Source: Acidisarcina sp963790505 (GTDB taxonomy: Bacteria > Acidobacteriota > Terriglobia > Terriglobales > Acidobacteriaceae). From it: a stretch of DNA of 64,000 nt. The translations under genes were made by a program, and so were the position numbers. Below are positions 16,532 to 25,133 of this stretch, in pieces. Positions within the stretch are counted from its first letter, which is position 1. Each line of letters begins with the position of its first letter. Location: positions 1,426,001 through 1,490,000 of the forward strand of contig CAWBOT010000004.1 of NCBI GenBank assembly GCA_963790505.1, given 5' to 3'. A model generated the notes under the pieces. The model ran no database searches. It was not told the DNA's origin and saw only the letters and a program-made list of their open reading frames with translations.

Positions 16532-18199
16532 TTAGCTGGATTCTGTGGATTGCCGCTTCTTTGCAACGCCCAAAGATAGGATTGCAGCCACTGTTGCGAT
16601 TATGGCACAGAGCTTCGCGAAGACATCGCCGTAGCGGGTGTAGAAGGTAGTGTCGCTGCAATAACCGTAGCGGACCGCCAGAGAAGTCACGATATGCCGC
16701 GGTGCACTCTGCGTCACGCGGCCCAGTGGATCGACGGCCGCGGTCACGCCGGAGTTGGTCGCGCGGACCAGCCAGCGGCGGTTCTCGATCGCACGCATTC
16801 GCGCCATGTTGAAGTGCTGCCACGGAGCGCTGGTGTCGCCATACCAGCCGTCGTCGGAGATATTGACGAAGACCTCGGCTCCGTTCTTGGCGAAGTGGCG
16901 GACTTCATCGGCAAAGACGGCCTCATAGCAGATGAAGGCCCCGAACGTGTGACCGTTGGTAGTGAAGACTTGGCGCAAGCCGCCGCGGGAGAAGCTGCCG
17001 ACTCCCTGCGTGAGCGTGCCCGCGAAGGCAATAAGGCCTTTGTAGGGGACATATTCGCCGAAGGGAACGAGGTGAATCTTGTCGTAGCGGCCTAGAAAGC
17101 GGCCATCGGGTGCGACAAACTCCGCGGAGTTAAATATCTCCATCGTTCGGTCGTGTTGCCACGTGCCGATGTTCCCGACGACTGCTGGAGACTGCGTGCG
17201 TCCGGTCAGATCGGTCATGAGCTTCTGAAAGCGCGGGTCGGTCTCTCGAAAGGGCGAAGGCGACTCCGGCCAAGCTACGAGATCCGGTAGAGCTGGCTGG
17301 AGCGGACACGGCGGAGTGACCAGCATGGAGTGGGGCTCGGGCATTCCAGCGAAATACGGGCCGCAGGTCTTGACGCTCAGGTCAAGGAACTCGGCGGTGT
17401 GCTTGTCCCATTCAGGTCCGAACCAGTCATTGCTCTCTGTGATGTCGAGATTCTGCTGCACCAGGACGGCAGTCGCTACGGTTGGTGAGGCTGCAGGATG
17501 AGTGAAAGAGCCAAGCTGCAGGATTGCGGCGAAGGCTACGGCGGTAACGAAGAGGCCGCCTTTCGCCGCGCGCTGTTTAGCGAGCAGAGCAGCGGCGAAG
17601 AGAGCGTTTCCGGCGGCAAGCACAAAAGAGATGCCATAAACTCCGGTAATGGGCGCAAGTGGAGTCAGAAAGAAATTGTCCACTTGAGAGTAGCCCAGTT
17701 GGTCCCAGGGAACGCGGGTGATGCGCGAAGCAGCGAACTCCAGCGCCACCCAGAAGACCGGGACCAACAGCAAAGGGACAAGCTTGTCAGACGCGGCTTT
17801 GCGGGCGAGCGCCACGAGCAATCCGAATACACCGAAATAGAGCCCGAGAACCAGGCTGTAGAGGAGCAGGATTCCACATGACGCGATCGCTCCGATGCCG
17901 CCATAAATGTGCATGGTGGCGTAGATCCAGTAGCAGTTGAGCAAATACCACGCAACACCGCAGATGTACGCGCCCAGGACGCTGCGGCGCATGTAGTAGG
18001 GTCGCTCGACGTTTGACGGGGCGAGAAGCCCGCAGAGCAAAGGCACTAGCGCAAGCCATGCTATGGCGCCTCGCCAGGGTGGCAGAGGGCCTGCGATCGG
18101 AAAGGGTAGATCCAGCAAAATAGCGGAGACAATTCCCCACGCCCAGGGACTACGGAAGAAGGGACTCGAAAGGAACGAATTCGCGAAAAACTTGCTCAC
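16532..18199 (-). CDS. lnt: Apolipoprotein N-acyltransferase
   Basis: 555 residues. About eight hydrophobic helices (residues 20-225, plus one near 535-550) surround a nitrilase-like periplasmic domain with the triad Glu312 (AWPESPSPF), Lys374 (GRYDKIHLVPFGEYVPYKG) and Cys424 (GAFICYEAVF). The enzyme transfers the third acyl chain to the N-terminal cysteine of lipoproteins, the last step of lipoprotein maturation in the inner membrane. Its stop is 17 bases upstream of the prfB start on the same strand, so they may be transcribed together. Window genes with lipobox or signal sequences would be possible clients. Confidence 0.94.
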   Translation of the reverse strand: MSKFFANSFLSSPFFRSPWAWGIVSAILLDLPFPIAGPLPPWRGAIAWLALVPLLCGLLAPSNVERPYYMRRSVLGAYICGVAWYLLNCYWIYATMHIYGGIGAIASCGILLLYSLVLGLYFGVFGLLVALARKAASDKLVPLLLVPVFWVALEFAASRITRVPWDQLGYSQVDNFFLTPLAPITGVYGISFVLAAGNALFAAALLAKQRAAKGGLFVTAVAFAAILQLGSFTHPAASPTVATAVLVQQNLDITESNDWFGPEWDKHTAEFLDLSVKTCGPYFAGMPEPHSMLVTPPCPLQPALPDLVAWPESPSPFRETDPRFQKLMTDLTGRTQSPAVVGNIGTWQHDRTMEIFNSAEFVAPDGRFLGRYDKIHLVPFGEYVPYKGLIAFAGTLTQGVGSFSRGGLRQVFTTNGHTFGAFICYEAVFADEVRHFAKNGAEVFVNISDDGWYGDTSAPWQHFNMARMRAIENRRWLVRATNSGVTAAVDPLGRVTQSAPRHIVTSLAVRYGYCSDTTFYTRYGDVFAKLCAIIATVAAILSLGVAKKRQSTESS

Positions 18200-18261
18200 T
18201 CCGCCGTGAGTCTACCATCTTAACTTCGCGGCGCCCCTCGAGTCGCTGTAGAATCTTGACG

Positions 18262-18390
18262 ATGGAGCATCCGATTATCGATTTCATCATGCGCGTGTTG
18301 AGCGCAATCTTCCTCATCGGCATGGTGGGGTCGGCCGTGGTCGTGGCCATTAGCTTTGTGGAAGACCTCTACGAACTCTTCGGAGAGTGA
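18262..18390 (+). CDS. 42-residue single-pass membrane protein
   Basis: A short frame from ATG 18262 to TGA 18388-18390. The product starts MEHPIIDFIMRVLSAIFLIG, continues with a hydrophobic MVGSAVVVAISF, and ends with an acidic VEDLYELFGE tail, so it has one membrane helix (about 10-33) and an acidic end. The preceding AATCTTGACG is a weak ribosome-binding site. It is divergent from lnt and 145 bases ahead of the permease gene, which could place it in a leader-like position. No family is recognised; reality is supported only by the clear amphipathic layout, so moderate confidence. Confidence 0.6.
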   Translation: MEHPIIDFIMRVLSAIFLIGMVGSAVVVAISFVEDLYELFGE

Positions 18391-18535
18391 CGGCGAATCG
18401 CTGCGTTGATCTGAAGCAGCAGCCCGGCAAAGTCATTGACGCTATGACCAATCGGACATACACTCAGCCGTGAGCCTCCCGCCGATGTTGGTCAGCCATA
18501 GTATCCCGGCCGCCGGCGTTTATACCTCCTAAACC

Positions 18536-20902
18536 ATGCCGGTAGATCGAGCCATCCCCAACCCATCGAACCGAGTGCGCCTCGTGGTTGCCTCGTCGGT
18601 GATGCTCACCTTCATTTCTTTCTGGCGGGCTGCGGCAATCGTGCTCAACGACCTCGGCTCGTCGGCCTTTTATGCCGGCGGCATCGCTGAGCAGGCAGTC
18701 GGTAAGGCCGCTCCCTGGTTCATCTTAGGCGTAATGCTGTTCTCCTTTGCGGTGCGGGCGGTATACGTCGAGAGTTGTTCGATGTTCACGCGCGGCGGCG
18801 TCTACCGCGTCGTCAAAGAAGCGCTGGGCGGCACCTTCGCCAAGCTGAGCGTCTCGGCGCTGATGTTCGACTATTTCTTAACCGGACCGATCTCCGGTGT
18901 TTCAGCCGGTCAATACATTACGGGGTTGTTGAACGAGCTGATGACTGTCGCGGCCGGCCACCAGTGGCTGCCCGCCCCGATGCTGAGTGCAGGACATGCG
19001 GCGCCGCAGTTGCCGATGAACGGAACGTCGGCGGTCTTCGCGATCGTGGTCACGCTGTATTACTGGTGGCTCAACATCAAGGGCATCGAGGAGTCGAGCG
19101 ACAAAGCGCTTGATGTAATGAAGATCACCACGGTCATGGTGGTCATTCTGCTGGGATGGGGATTCTTCTCCGCGTTTCATACCGGCGCGAAGTTGCCGCC
19201 GCCGCCGATCCCGGCAAACCTGCATTTTTCTAACGACTCTCTGGGCTTTCTCAAGAACATCAAGTTCAGTGCCGGATTCGGGCTGTTTGGAATCCTGATG
19301 GCCTTTGGCCACTCCGTGTTGGCGATGAGCGGTGAAGAGTCTCTCGCGCAGGTGAACCGCGAGATTGAACACCCGAAGCTGAAGAACCTGAAGCGCGCGG
19401 CGATCGTCATTGCGATCTATAGCTTCATCTTCACCGGCATCGCCTCGCTGCTGGCGGTGATGCTGATTCCGGACTATCCGCGCACCCACGTGTATCAGGA
19501 CAACCTGATCGCAGGGCTGGCCATGTACATGGTTGGTCCGGAAGTGCTGCGTATCATTTTTCGCGTCTTTGTCGTGATCGTCGGCTTCCTCATTCTTTCC
19601 GGGGCGATCAACACTTCGATGATCGGTTCCACCGGCGTGTTGATGAGGGTCGCCGAAGACGGCGTACTGACCGACTGGTTTCGCCGGCCGCATCCGAAAT
19701 TTGGCACCAGTTACCGGATCGTCAATCTGGTCGCGGGTTTCCAGCTCTTCACAATTATCGTGACCCGGGGAAACGTGATTACCCTGGGCGAAGCTTATGC
19801 CTTTGGAGTTATCTGGAGTTTTACCTTCAACAGCCTGGCAATGCTGGTGCTGCGATGGAAGTACAAAGGGGAGCGAGGATGGAAAGTCCCGCCAAACCTG
19901 CGCATCGGCAAGCATGAAATTCCAATCGGACTCATCTCGGTTTTCATGGTTCTCGCCTCAATCGCGGTGGTGAACCTATTCACCAAGAGTGTGGCCACCG
20001 AGAGCGGCATCGCCTTTGCCGCCGCCTTCTTCATCATCTTTTCCGTTTCCGAGCGACGCAACAAAGCAAGGCAGGCAACCACCGAGCGGCAGATGAAGGA
20101 GCACTTCCAGCTCGAACATGAAGACACCATTAGCCGCGAGGCGCTGCAGATCAGTCCGGGCTCTGTGATGGTCACGATGCGCGATGCGGTCAACCCCTAT
20201 GCGCTGAAATGGGCGCTCTCACGTACCAACACCGAAGAGCAGGATATCGTCGTTCTCACGGCGCGCATGATGGGCGCCGGCGGTCCTGAGTTTCTTGAAG
20301 CGTCTGACCAATCGTTCAGCGAACATGAACAGATGCTGTTCACCAAAGCAGTCTCGGTCGCCGAAAGCTTTGGCAAGCATATCTCGCTGCTGGTGGTACC
20401 GGCGGGCGACGTATTTGCTGCTCTGGTGCAGACCGCTAACTCGCTCGAAGCTTCCGCCGTGGTTTCTGGCCTCTCGACTAAGCTGACAGCCCAGGAGCAG
20501 GCCTTTCATATGGGGCACGCATGGGAAGCGCTGCCTGAACCCAAGCGACAGTTTACCTTTTACATCGTGATGCCGAATGGAGACGCTGAGGCATTCAACA
20601 TCGGGCCCCACGCGCCAACACTGCAGACCGACGATGTCCAGCTGGTGCATCGGTTATGGCTTAACTTCCGCAGGGAGCCAGAGATGCAGGGGCTGCATCA
20701 CAGCGACATTGTGACCTACGCGCTTACCCGGCTGGCTACCGAATATGCGCGCGACAAGCAGGAGACTTTGAAGAATCTGCGTCGCTATGCAAGCGACGGC
20801 AACAAGGCGCCGAACCTTACCCCTCCCCCTCAGGCAGATATCCGCACAGGATATGCAATACGGGCGCCAAGGCCAACCAATGACGCCGACGATTCGCTCT
20901 AG
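18536..20902 (+). CDS. APC-family permease with C-terminal stress-protein-like domain
   Basis: 788 residues. The first about 500 carry roughly 12 membrane helices with APC-type segments (TFISFWRAAAIVLNDLGSSA, RGGVYRVVKEALGG, GILMAFGHSVLAMSGEESLA). The remaining cytoplasmic part (about 510-720) begins with a Glu/Arg-rich linker (RRNKARQATTERQMKEHFQL) and then reads like a universal-stress-protein domain (PGSVMVTMRDAVNPYALKWA, DIVVLTARMM, GKHISLLVVPAGDVFAALVQ, ASAVVSGLSTKL). Transporters with such tails are likely regulated by nucleotide or stress signals, which is inference. Substrate unknown. No paralogy to the permease at 2013-3536 beyond the shared fold. Confidence 0.88.
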   Translation: MPVDRAIPNPSNRVRLVVASSVMLTFISFWRAAAIVLNDLGSSAFYAGGIAEQAVGKAAPWFILGVMLFSFAVRAVYVESCSMFTRGGVYRVVKEALGGTFAKLSVSALMFDYFLTGPISGVSAGQYITGLLNELMTVAAGHQWLPAPMLSAGHAAPQLPMNGTSAVFAIVVTLYYWWLNIKGIEESSDKALDVMKITTVMVVILLGWGFFSAFHTGAKLPPPPIPANLHFSNDSLGFLKNIKFSAGFGLFGILMAFGHSVLAMSGEESLAQVNREIEHPKLKNLKRAAIVIAIYSFIFTGIASLLAVMLIPDYPRTHVYQDNLIAGLAMYMVGPEVLRIIFRVFVVIVGFLILSGAINTSMIGSTGVLMRVAEDGVLTDWFRRPHPKFGTSYRIVNLVAGFQLFTIIVTRGNVITLGEAYAFGVIWSFTFNSLAMLVLRWKYKGERGWKVPPNLRIGKHEIPIGLISVFMVLASIAVVNLFTKSVATESGIAFAAAFFIIFSVSERRNKARQATTERQMKEHFQLEHEDTISREALQISPGSVMVTMRDAVNPYALKWALSRTNTEEQDIVVLTARMMGAGGPEFLEASDQSFSEHEQMLFTKAVSVAESFGKHISLLVVPAGDVFAALVQTANSLEASAVVSGLSTKLTAQEQAFHMGHAWEALPEPKRQFTFYIVMPNGDAEAFNIGPHAPTLQTDDVQLVHRLWLNFRREPEMQGLHHSDIVTYALTRLATEYARDKQETLKNLRRYASDGNKAPNLTPPPQADIRTGYAIRAPRPTNDADDSL

Positions 20903-21133
20903 CGGTTACACCGCGCCGCCCCGTGAGATTTCTGGCTCGCCTCATTGATCAACAGGGAGTCCTTTGGAACGTCGGCTGCCCTGCAAAAACTGTCGAGAGT
21001 ACCCCTTCGCCCATGTTACTTTCACTCGAATTTGTCAATAATGCACAAAGATCAGTATGCTGGATTGCAATTAGTTAATCGATAAGCATTCACTTAGTCA
21101 GCCAATTTATGACAAAGGAATTGCAATGAGGGG

Positions 21134-21385
21134 ATGGGCAACGTGGAAGTAAAAGATATTGTTGCGGAACTAGACCAGGAGATTGCACGTCTTCAGGAAG
21201 CGCGCGCTTTGCTCGGCGGGGAGACAACCAAGAAGCGGGTAGGCGGCTACAAGAAGGCGGCACTTGTAAAGCCAACGGCGAAGAAACGCAAATTGACTCC
21301 CGAAGGCCGGAAGCGAATTGCAGAAGCGATGAAGCGGCGTTGGGCAGAGCGTAAGAAACTCGCGGCCACCAAAGCTGCCAGGTAG
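21134..21385 (+). CDS. Small basic coiled-coil protein (paralogue of the one at 9274)
   Basis: 83 residues, very basic. Residues 1-28 are helical with the pattern AELDQEIARLQEARALL, then Lys-rich linkers (KKRVGGYKKAALVK, TAKKRKLTPEG), ending in GRKRIAEAMKRRWAERKKLA. Length, helix position and the C-terminal R-RIA-A-KRRWA block all match the protein encoded at 9274-9510. A nucleic-acid-binding, perhaps chromatin-related, role is plausible but not shown. ATG at 21134 is preceded by GAGGGG. Confidence 0.75.
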   Translation: MGNVEVKDIVAELDQEIARLQEARALLGGETTKKRVGGYKKAALVKPTAKKRKLTPEGRKRIAEAMKRRWAERKKLAATKAAR

Positions 21386-21514
21386 TCGCTCTGGGTTTAC
21401 CCCAGCGGTCGCGCAAATTCGCGCTCCCGTTTGGGATAGAGTCTAGGAACGCGGCGTTAGGCGGAATACAATCCGTCTGGATGGGTCCTTTCTTGCGCCG
21501 CTCCTGACTTAGTG

Positions 21515-22129
21515 ATGCCTGGCCGCGACAATTCGGCGTTCTCCGACACACATTTAGTCCAAATCGTCGATTCCGCGCTGCTGAGTGCTGCCGCCCGGAG
21601 TGGCCCGTGGCTGGTCTGCAAACCGGGATGCTCGCAGTGTTGCGTTGGTGTATTCGCTATCAATCAGCTGGATGCAGCTCGGCTCAGAAGCGGCCTTCTT
21701 GAGCTGGGCTCTCGGGATGAAGTCCGTGCACTGCGGATAAGGCAAAGGTCTGCTGAGTCGGCGGCAAGACTGTCAGCAGACTTCCCTGGCGATTCCAAAA
21801 CCGGGCTACTGGATGAAGGTGCCGAGGGTGAAGAGCAGTTTGCATCCTTTGGCAACGACGAGCCTTGTCCGGTTCTCGATCCTGCAAGCGGGACCTGCGA
21901 TCTCTATGCATCGCGGCCGATGACCTGCCGGGTCTTTGGGCCGCCGGTGCGTTCGGAAAACGGTCTGGGCGTTTGCGAGCTCTGCTACCACGGGGCAACG
22001 CCGGAAGAGATCGCGGCCTGCGAGATGATCCCGGACCCCGAAGACCTCGAATCGCAGTTGGTTGAAGACCTCGAACAAAGCACAGGGGTTCGCGGAACGA
22101 CAATCGTTGCGTTTGCCTTGTCGAGCTGA
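21515..22129 (+). CDS. YkgJ-family cysteine-cluster protein
   Basis: 204 residues; ATG at 21515 chosen over an in-frame GTG three bases earlier. Cysteine pattern CKPGCSQCC (near residue 36), then CPVLDPASGTCDLYASRPMTCRVFG (a stretch near 115-140) and GVCELCYHG. The family is thought to bind zinc or an iron-sulfur cluster through these cysteines; its biochemical role is not established. The protein is a normal size. It is convergent with the multiheme cytochrome gene; a functional link is possible through metal cofactors but unsupported. Confidence 0.82.
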   Translation: MPGRDNSAFSDTHLVQIVDSALLSAAARSGPWLVCKPGCSQCCVGVFAINQLDAARLRSGLLELGSRDEVRALRIRQRSAESAARLSADFPGDSKTGLLDEGAEGEEQFASFGNDEPCPVLDPASGTCDLYASRPMTCRVFGPPVRSENGLGVCELCYHGATPEEIAACEMIPDPEDLESQLVEDLEQSTGVRGTTIVAFALSS

Positions 22130-22173
22130 GTGAGCCTCGCGCAGACTTAGTTCCAAAGGACCTAGTCTCCCGC

Positions 22174-23370
22174 TCATAGCGGATAAGGCTCGCCTGCATG
22201 CACAATCCGGATGTCGTGATCGGTGAACTTACCGTGCATCTGCGGCACATTGTATTTCGGCATATGGCACGAAGCGCAGCGATCGTCGCTGACTGGGCAG
22301 GCGGGAGCCATTCTTGCCGAAGCGATGTCATGCACCCCAGATTCCGCGCCGGCGGCTGGCGGGATCGCTTTCGACGCGTGGCAGGCGAGGCACTTCGCGT
22401 CATAAAAGCCTGCGTCGCGCACCACTTGTTCATGTGGGTTATGACACGCAGTGCAGCCGATGCGGCGGTCGGGGCGGCTAAAGCAGCGGCTCTTCGCTAG
22501 CCGGTAGGGCTGGAAGCGAACATTGATGGCAGAGTTATCTTTGTCCGCCGCGATATCCATCGGAGCGCGGTGGCAAGCGCCGCAGTAGTCGCTCAGCTTG
22601 ACCGGATCGAAGGACCCGGGGTCGAGGATCGCCGACTTGCCTTCGTCAATCCGGTTTAGGCTCATGGCTTCCACGTGTTTTGCTCCAGGCCCGTGGCAGG
22701 CTTCGCATGTGAGTCCAGCGGTGGCATGGGTTGGATCGAACTGCCCATGCGTTGAAGACTCTGTAGTGTGGCAGGCAAAGCAGTGTTGCGCGGCTGCCTC
22801 GCTTTGGCGTTGCCCAAAGGCGCCCTCTAAGTCGCGCGGCGCGGCGCGGAGATGGCCAGGGGTGAGATCCAGGGCCGCAATCGATGGAAAGTAACTAAGC
22901 TCGCTCTCGAAAAGGCTTGCGCCGGACTGGAGAATGAATGTCTGGCCCATAGCGCCGTCGCCCATCGTCCACAAAATCGGGCCGCTCATCACGTCGCTGC
23001 CCCGGCCGACGGCGTAGGTGCTGCCTTTACGGTCACGAAGGATCTCGGTATGGAACGGCGGTGAGTCGAGCGAGATCTTCGCCTGCGAACGCAGTACAGC
23101 CGTATCGGACCCGCGGGTCGCCGCTCGGGCCATCGATGTCTTCTGCTGGGAAAGGACCTCGGGCTGGTGGCACCCGGCGCATGCTTCTGAGCCTATGTAG
23201 TCCTTGCGCGAGGCATCGCTCTTCGTGGGCCACCAGCCAGGTTGTCGAAGGCGCTGGGTGGTGAGCTGGGGCGAGGAGCCGGCCGGCGGCGCGGGCTGGG
23301 CGGCCAGAGACCACATCCCGATCGCAACTGCGGCGAGGAGAACGATTCCCACGCGCCCGGTGAACCTCAT
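22174..23370 (-). CDS. Secreted multiheme (seven CXXCH) cytochrome c
   Basis: 398 residues from ATG 23370, which begins a signal peptide (RFTGRVGIVLLAAVAIGMWS ending LAAQ). An upstream in-frame ATG at 23439 would add 23 residues without a signal. Seven heme-binding CXXCH sites: CAGCH, CFACH, CEACH, CGACH, CTACH, CLACH and CASCH. This places it among periplasmic multiheme cytochromes (cytochrome c554-like) that carry electrons or act on small nitrogen or sulfur compounds; no catalytic signature narrows it down. It is divergent from the GntR/LacI hybrid regulator (about 200 bases between starts), so it may be controlled by it. Confidence 0.9.
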   Translation of the reverse strand: MRFTGRVGIVLLAAVAIGMWSLAAQPAPPAGSSPQLTTQRLRQPGWWPTKSDASRKDYIGSEACAGCHQPEVLSQQKTSMARAATRGSDTAVLRSQAKISLDSPPFHTEILRDRKGSTYAVGRGSDVMSGPILWTMGDGAMGQTFILQSGASLFESELSYFPSIAALDLTPGHLRAAPRDLEGAFGQRQSEAAAQHCFACHTTESSTHGQFDPTHATAGLTCEACHGPGAKHVEAMSLNRIDEGKSAILDPGSFDPVKLSDYCGACHRAPMDIAADKDNSAINVRFQPYRLAKSRCFSRPDRRIGCTACHNPHEQVVRDAGFYDAKCLACHASKAIPPAAGAESGVHDIASARMAPACPVSDDRCASCHMPKYNVPQMHGKFTDHDIRIVHAGEPYPL

Positions 23371-23465
23371 TGCAGCTTCGCCGATGCAAGCTTGTTTCTC
23401 ATCACGCCGCCTAATCTCGCGCAGTCTCAGGTGACTCACTTATTTTTCAGCTGTGCGAACTTATC

Positions 23466-23489
23466 AGACAAGTTGCGCGAAGTTGTCTA
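23466..23489. promoter_or_regulatory. Candidate operator (AGACAA ... TTGTCTA) upstream of the GntR/LacI regulator
   Basis: AGACAA at 23466-23471 and TTGTCT at 23483-23488 form an inverted repeat; the ten bases AAGTTGTCTA (23480-23489) recur exactly at 24847-24856 upstream of the TonB receptor. It lies between the divergent cytochrome and regulator starts. Confidence 0.5.
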
Positions 23490-23568
23490 TATTATGACTC
23501 GCAGCACGGGCATGAATTTTCGCGGTATGCAAATTGCCCGCGCCGCTCCGGCAATGTACCGGTGAGCC

Positions 23569-24654
23569 ATGGAAAGTCCTAAGTACCGCCTCATCTTCGA
23601 GGCGCTTCACGAGGAGATCATCTCCCGGCGGCATAAGCCGGGGGGGCGTTTGCCCAGTGAGGCCGAACTGGTGCGCCGCTTTGGCGCTTCGCGGATGACG
23701 GTGTTGAAGGCGATCAAAGAGTTGCAGGCGCTGGGCCTTGTGAACCGGCGCGTCGGTTCCGGAACCTACGTCGCGACCCACCCCCCGGCGGGGAGCCACG
23801 TCTTTGGGTTGCTGATCCCGACCCTCGGACAGACCGAGATATTCGAAGCGATCTGTCAGGGAATGATGCTCTCACCCAAGGCAAGGCAGCATTCGCTGCT
23901 GTGGGGGCACTCGGTCTCAAGCGACGGCGAAAGCGAAGAGGTCGCGGAGAAGCTTTGTCAGCAGTACATTTCGCAAGGCGTCTCCGGGGTCTTTTTTGCG
24001 CCGATTGAATACAGCTCCCGGCGACACGAGACCAATCGCAAGATTGCCGCTGCTCTGGACAGGGCTGGCATCCCGATCGTGCTGTTGGATCGATGTATCG
24101 CACGCTTCCCAGGACGATCGCGATTCGACCTTGTGGGCATCGACAATCATCGCGCAGGCTATCTCGCGACCGAACACCTGTTGAGTTCCGGGGCCAGGCG
24201 CGTTGTCTTCTTTGCTCGGCCAGACTCCGCTCCTACCGTCGAGGTACGAATCTCGGGCTACCGCCATGCGCTCGCGCGTTGCTCTAAGAAGGCGGGTGCG
24301 GGGTCCGTTTGGATGGGTGATCCAGACGATCCCGCGTTCATCCAGTCGATCCTCAAAGCGGATAAGCCTGACGCGTTTCTGTGCGCCAATGATCTGACCG
24401 CCGGACATTTGATGCATACACTGCTGACATTGGGGAAGCGTATACCGGATGACATCGGCATGATGGGTTTCGATGACGTCAAGTACGCCCGACTGTTGCC
24501 CGTGCCGCTCACAACCATGCATCAACCGTGCCACAACCTCGGCAAGGTGGCGTTATCGGTGATGCTTGACCGAATCGCGCATCCCGATCTTCCCGCCCGA
24601 GACGTCCTGCTGAGCTGCGACCTCGTCGTCCGCAAGTCCTGCAGGGGCGCCTGA
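23569..24654 (+). CDS. GntR-type DNA-binding / LacI-type sensor hybrid regulator
   Basis: 361 residues. The first about 65 form a winged helix of the GntR family (LIFEALHEEIISRRHKPGGR, LPSEAELVRRFGASRMTVLK, NRRVGSGTYV), as in AraR. From about residue 78 on it is a LacI/periplasmic-binding-type sugar sensor (FGLLIPTLGQTEIFEAI, VSGVFFAPIEYSS, IPIVLLDRCI, DDIGMMGFDDVKYARLLPVP). It should bind a sugar-like ligand and repress nearby genes until it does. It sits between the multiheme cytochrome gene and the TonB receptor gene, and TGTCTA boxes occur upstream of both it and the receptor. Intact, normal length. Confidence 0.93.
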   Translation: MESPKYRLIFEALHEEIISRRHKPGGRLPSEAELVRRFGASRMTVLKAIKELQALGLVNRRVGSGTYVATHPPAGSHVFGLLIPTLGQTEIFEAICQGMMLSPKARQHSLLWGHSVSSDGESEEVAEKLCQQYISQGVSGVFFAPIEYSSRRHETNRKIAAALDRAGIPIVLLDRCIARFPGRSRFDLVGIDNHRAGYLATEHLLSSGARRVVFFARPDSAPTVEVRISGYRHALARCSKKAGAGSVWMGDPDDPAFIQSILKADKPDAFLCANDLTAGHLMHTLLTLGKRIPDDIGMMGFDDVKYARLLPVPLTTMHQPCHNLGKVALSVMLDRIAHPDLPARDVLLSCDLVVRKSCRGA

Positions 24655-24734
24655 TCGCGGAGGTCCACAACGCAATGTTGGCGTCATGGGGTTGTATAGT
24701 CAGCTTTTGGGCAAATTGTAGGCGATTCGGCTTG

Positions 24735-24768
24735 ACATCTGTCTACGCCGGCCCTTAGACATGTGTGT
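24735..24768. promoter_or_regulatory. Imperfect inverted repeat of TGTCTA boxes
   Basis: GACATCTGTCTACG (24735-24747 region) faces TTAGACATGTGTG (24755-24767 region): TGTCTA at 24740-24745 and TAGACA at 24756-24761, an inverted pair with a ten-base centre. Same core as in the boxes at 23480 and 24847. Confidence 0.4.
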
Positions 24769-24846
24769 GGCGCAGATCCCAGGTTGGATTGGGTCTTCGC
24801 CCTGCCAAAGAGTTTCGGAGCGAAGCGCGAGATTGGCAAAGCTTCA

Positions 24847-24859
24847 AAGTTGTCTACAA
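24847..24859. promoter_or_regulatory. Candidate operator AAGTTGTCTACAA before the TonB receptor promoter
   Basis: Contains the palindrome TTGT-CT-ACAA (24850-24859), with AAGTTGTCTA identical to 23480-23489 in the regulator/cytochrome gap. It lies 33 bases upstream of the -35 box of the receptor promoter. Confidence 0.5.
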
Positions 24860-24892
24860 ATTCGATTTAGTAAAAGTGCAGTCGAGAACAGC

Positions 24893-24922
24893 TTGACAGT
24901 GCCGTGAATATCTCCTTATAGT
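24893..24922 (+). promoter_or_regulatory. Sigma-70-like promoter for the TonB receptor gene
   Basis: TTGACA at 24893-24898 and TATAGT at 24917-24922 with an 18-base spacer. This gives a leader of about 205 bases. Confidence 0.7.
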
Positions 24923-25097
24923 TCGCGGCGGGATCTGCAATTACGAGTAATGCATGTTTTTTTGTGGCGTATTGTTTTGCAGGCCTCGTACGGCTCGGCA
25001 TGCAATGCAGGTTTTTGAGAATCGGCACCAGAGGAATCGGCACACTTTCGTATAGTTGCGATGCGCAACAAACCGGGACGACACGGTAACGAAGGTT

Positions 25098-25114
25098 TTG
25101 TAAACGCTTTACAA
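25098..25114. promoter_or_regulatory. LacI/cre-type operator palindrome before the TonB receptor start
   Basis: TTGTAAA-CGC-TTTACAA, a perfect 7-base inverted repeat with a central CG, close to the CcpA/LacI-family operator form TGTAANCGNTTNCA. It lies 20 bases before the ATG, just ahead of GGAG, so occupancy would block transcript elongation or translation start. Confidence 0.6.
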
Positions 25115-25133
25115 CATTTGGGAGACTAGTGAA

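Larger units (their letters stand above)
24655..25133. other. Intergenic regulatory region before the TonB receptor (479 bases)
   Basis: No coding frame is supported. It holds two TGTCTA boxes (24740-24745; 24756-24761 in reverse) as an imperfect inverted repeat around GCCGGC, the AAGTTGTCTACAA box, a sigma-70-like promoter, and a 17-base palindrome near the start codon. All are given separately. Confidence 0.7.
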
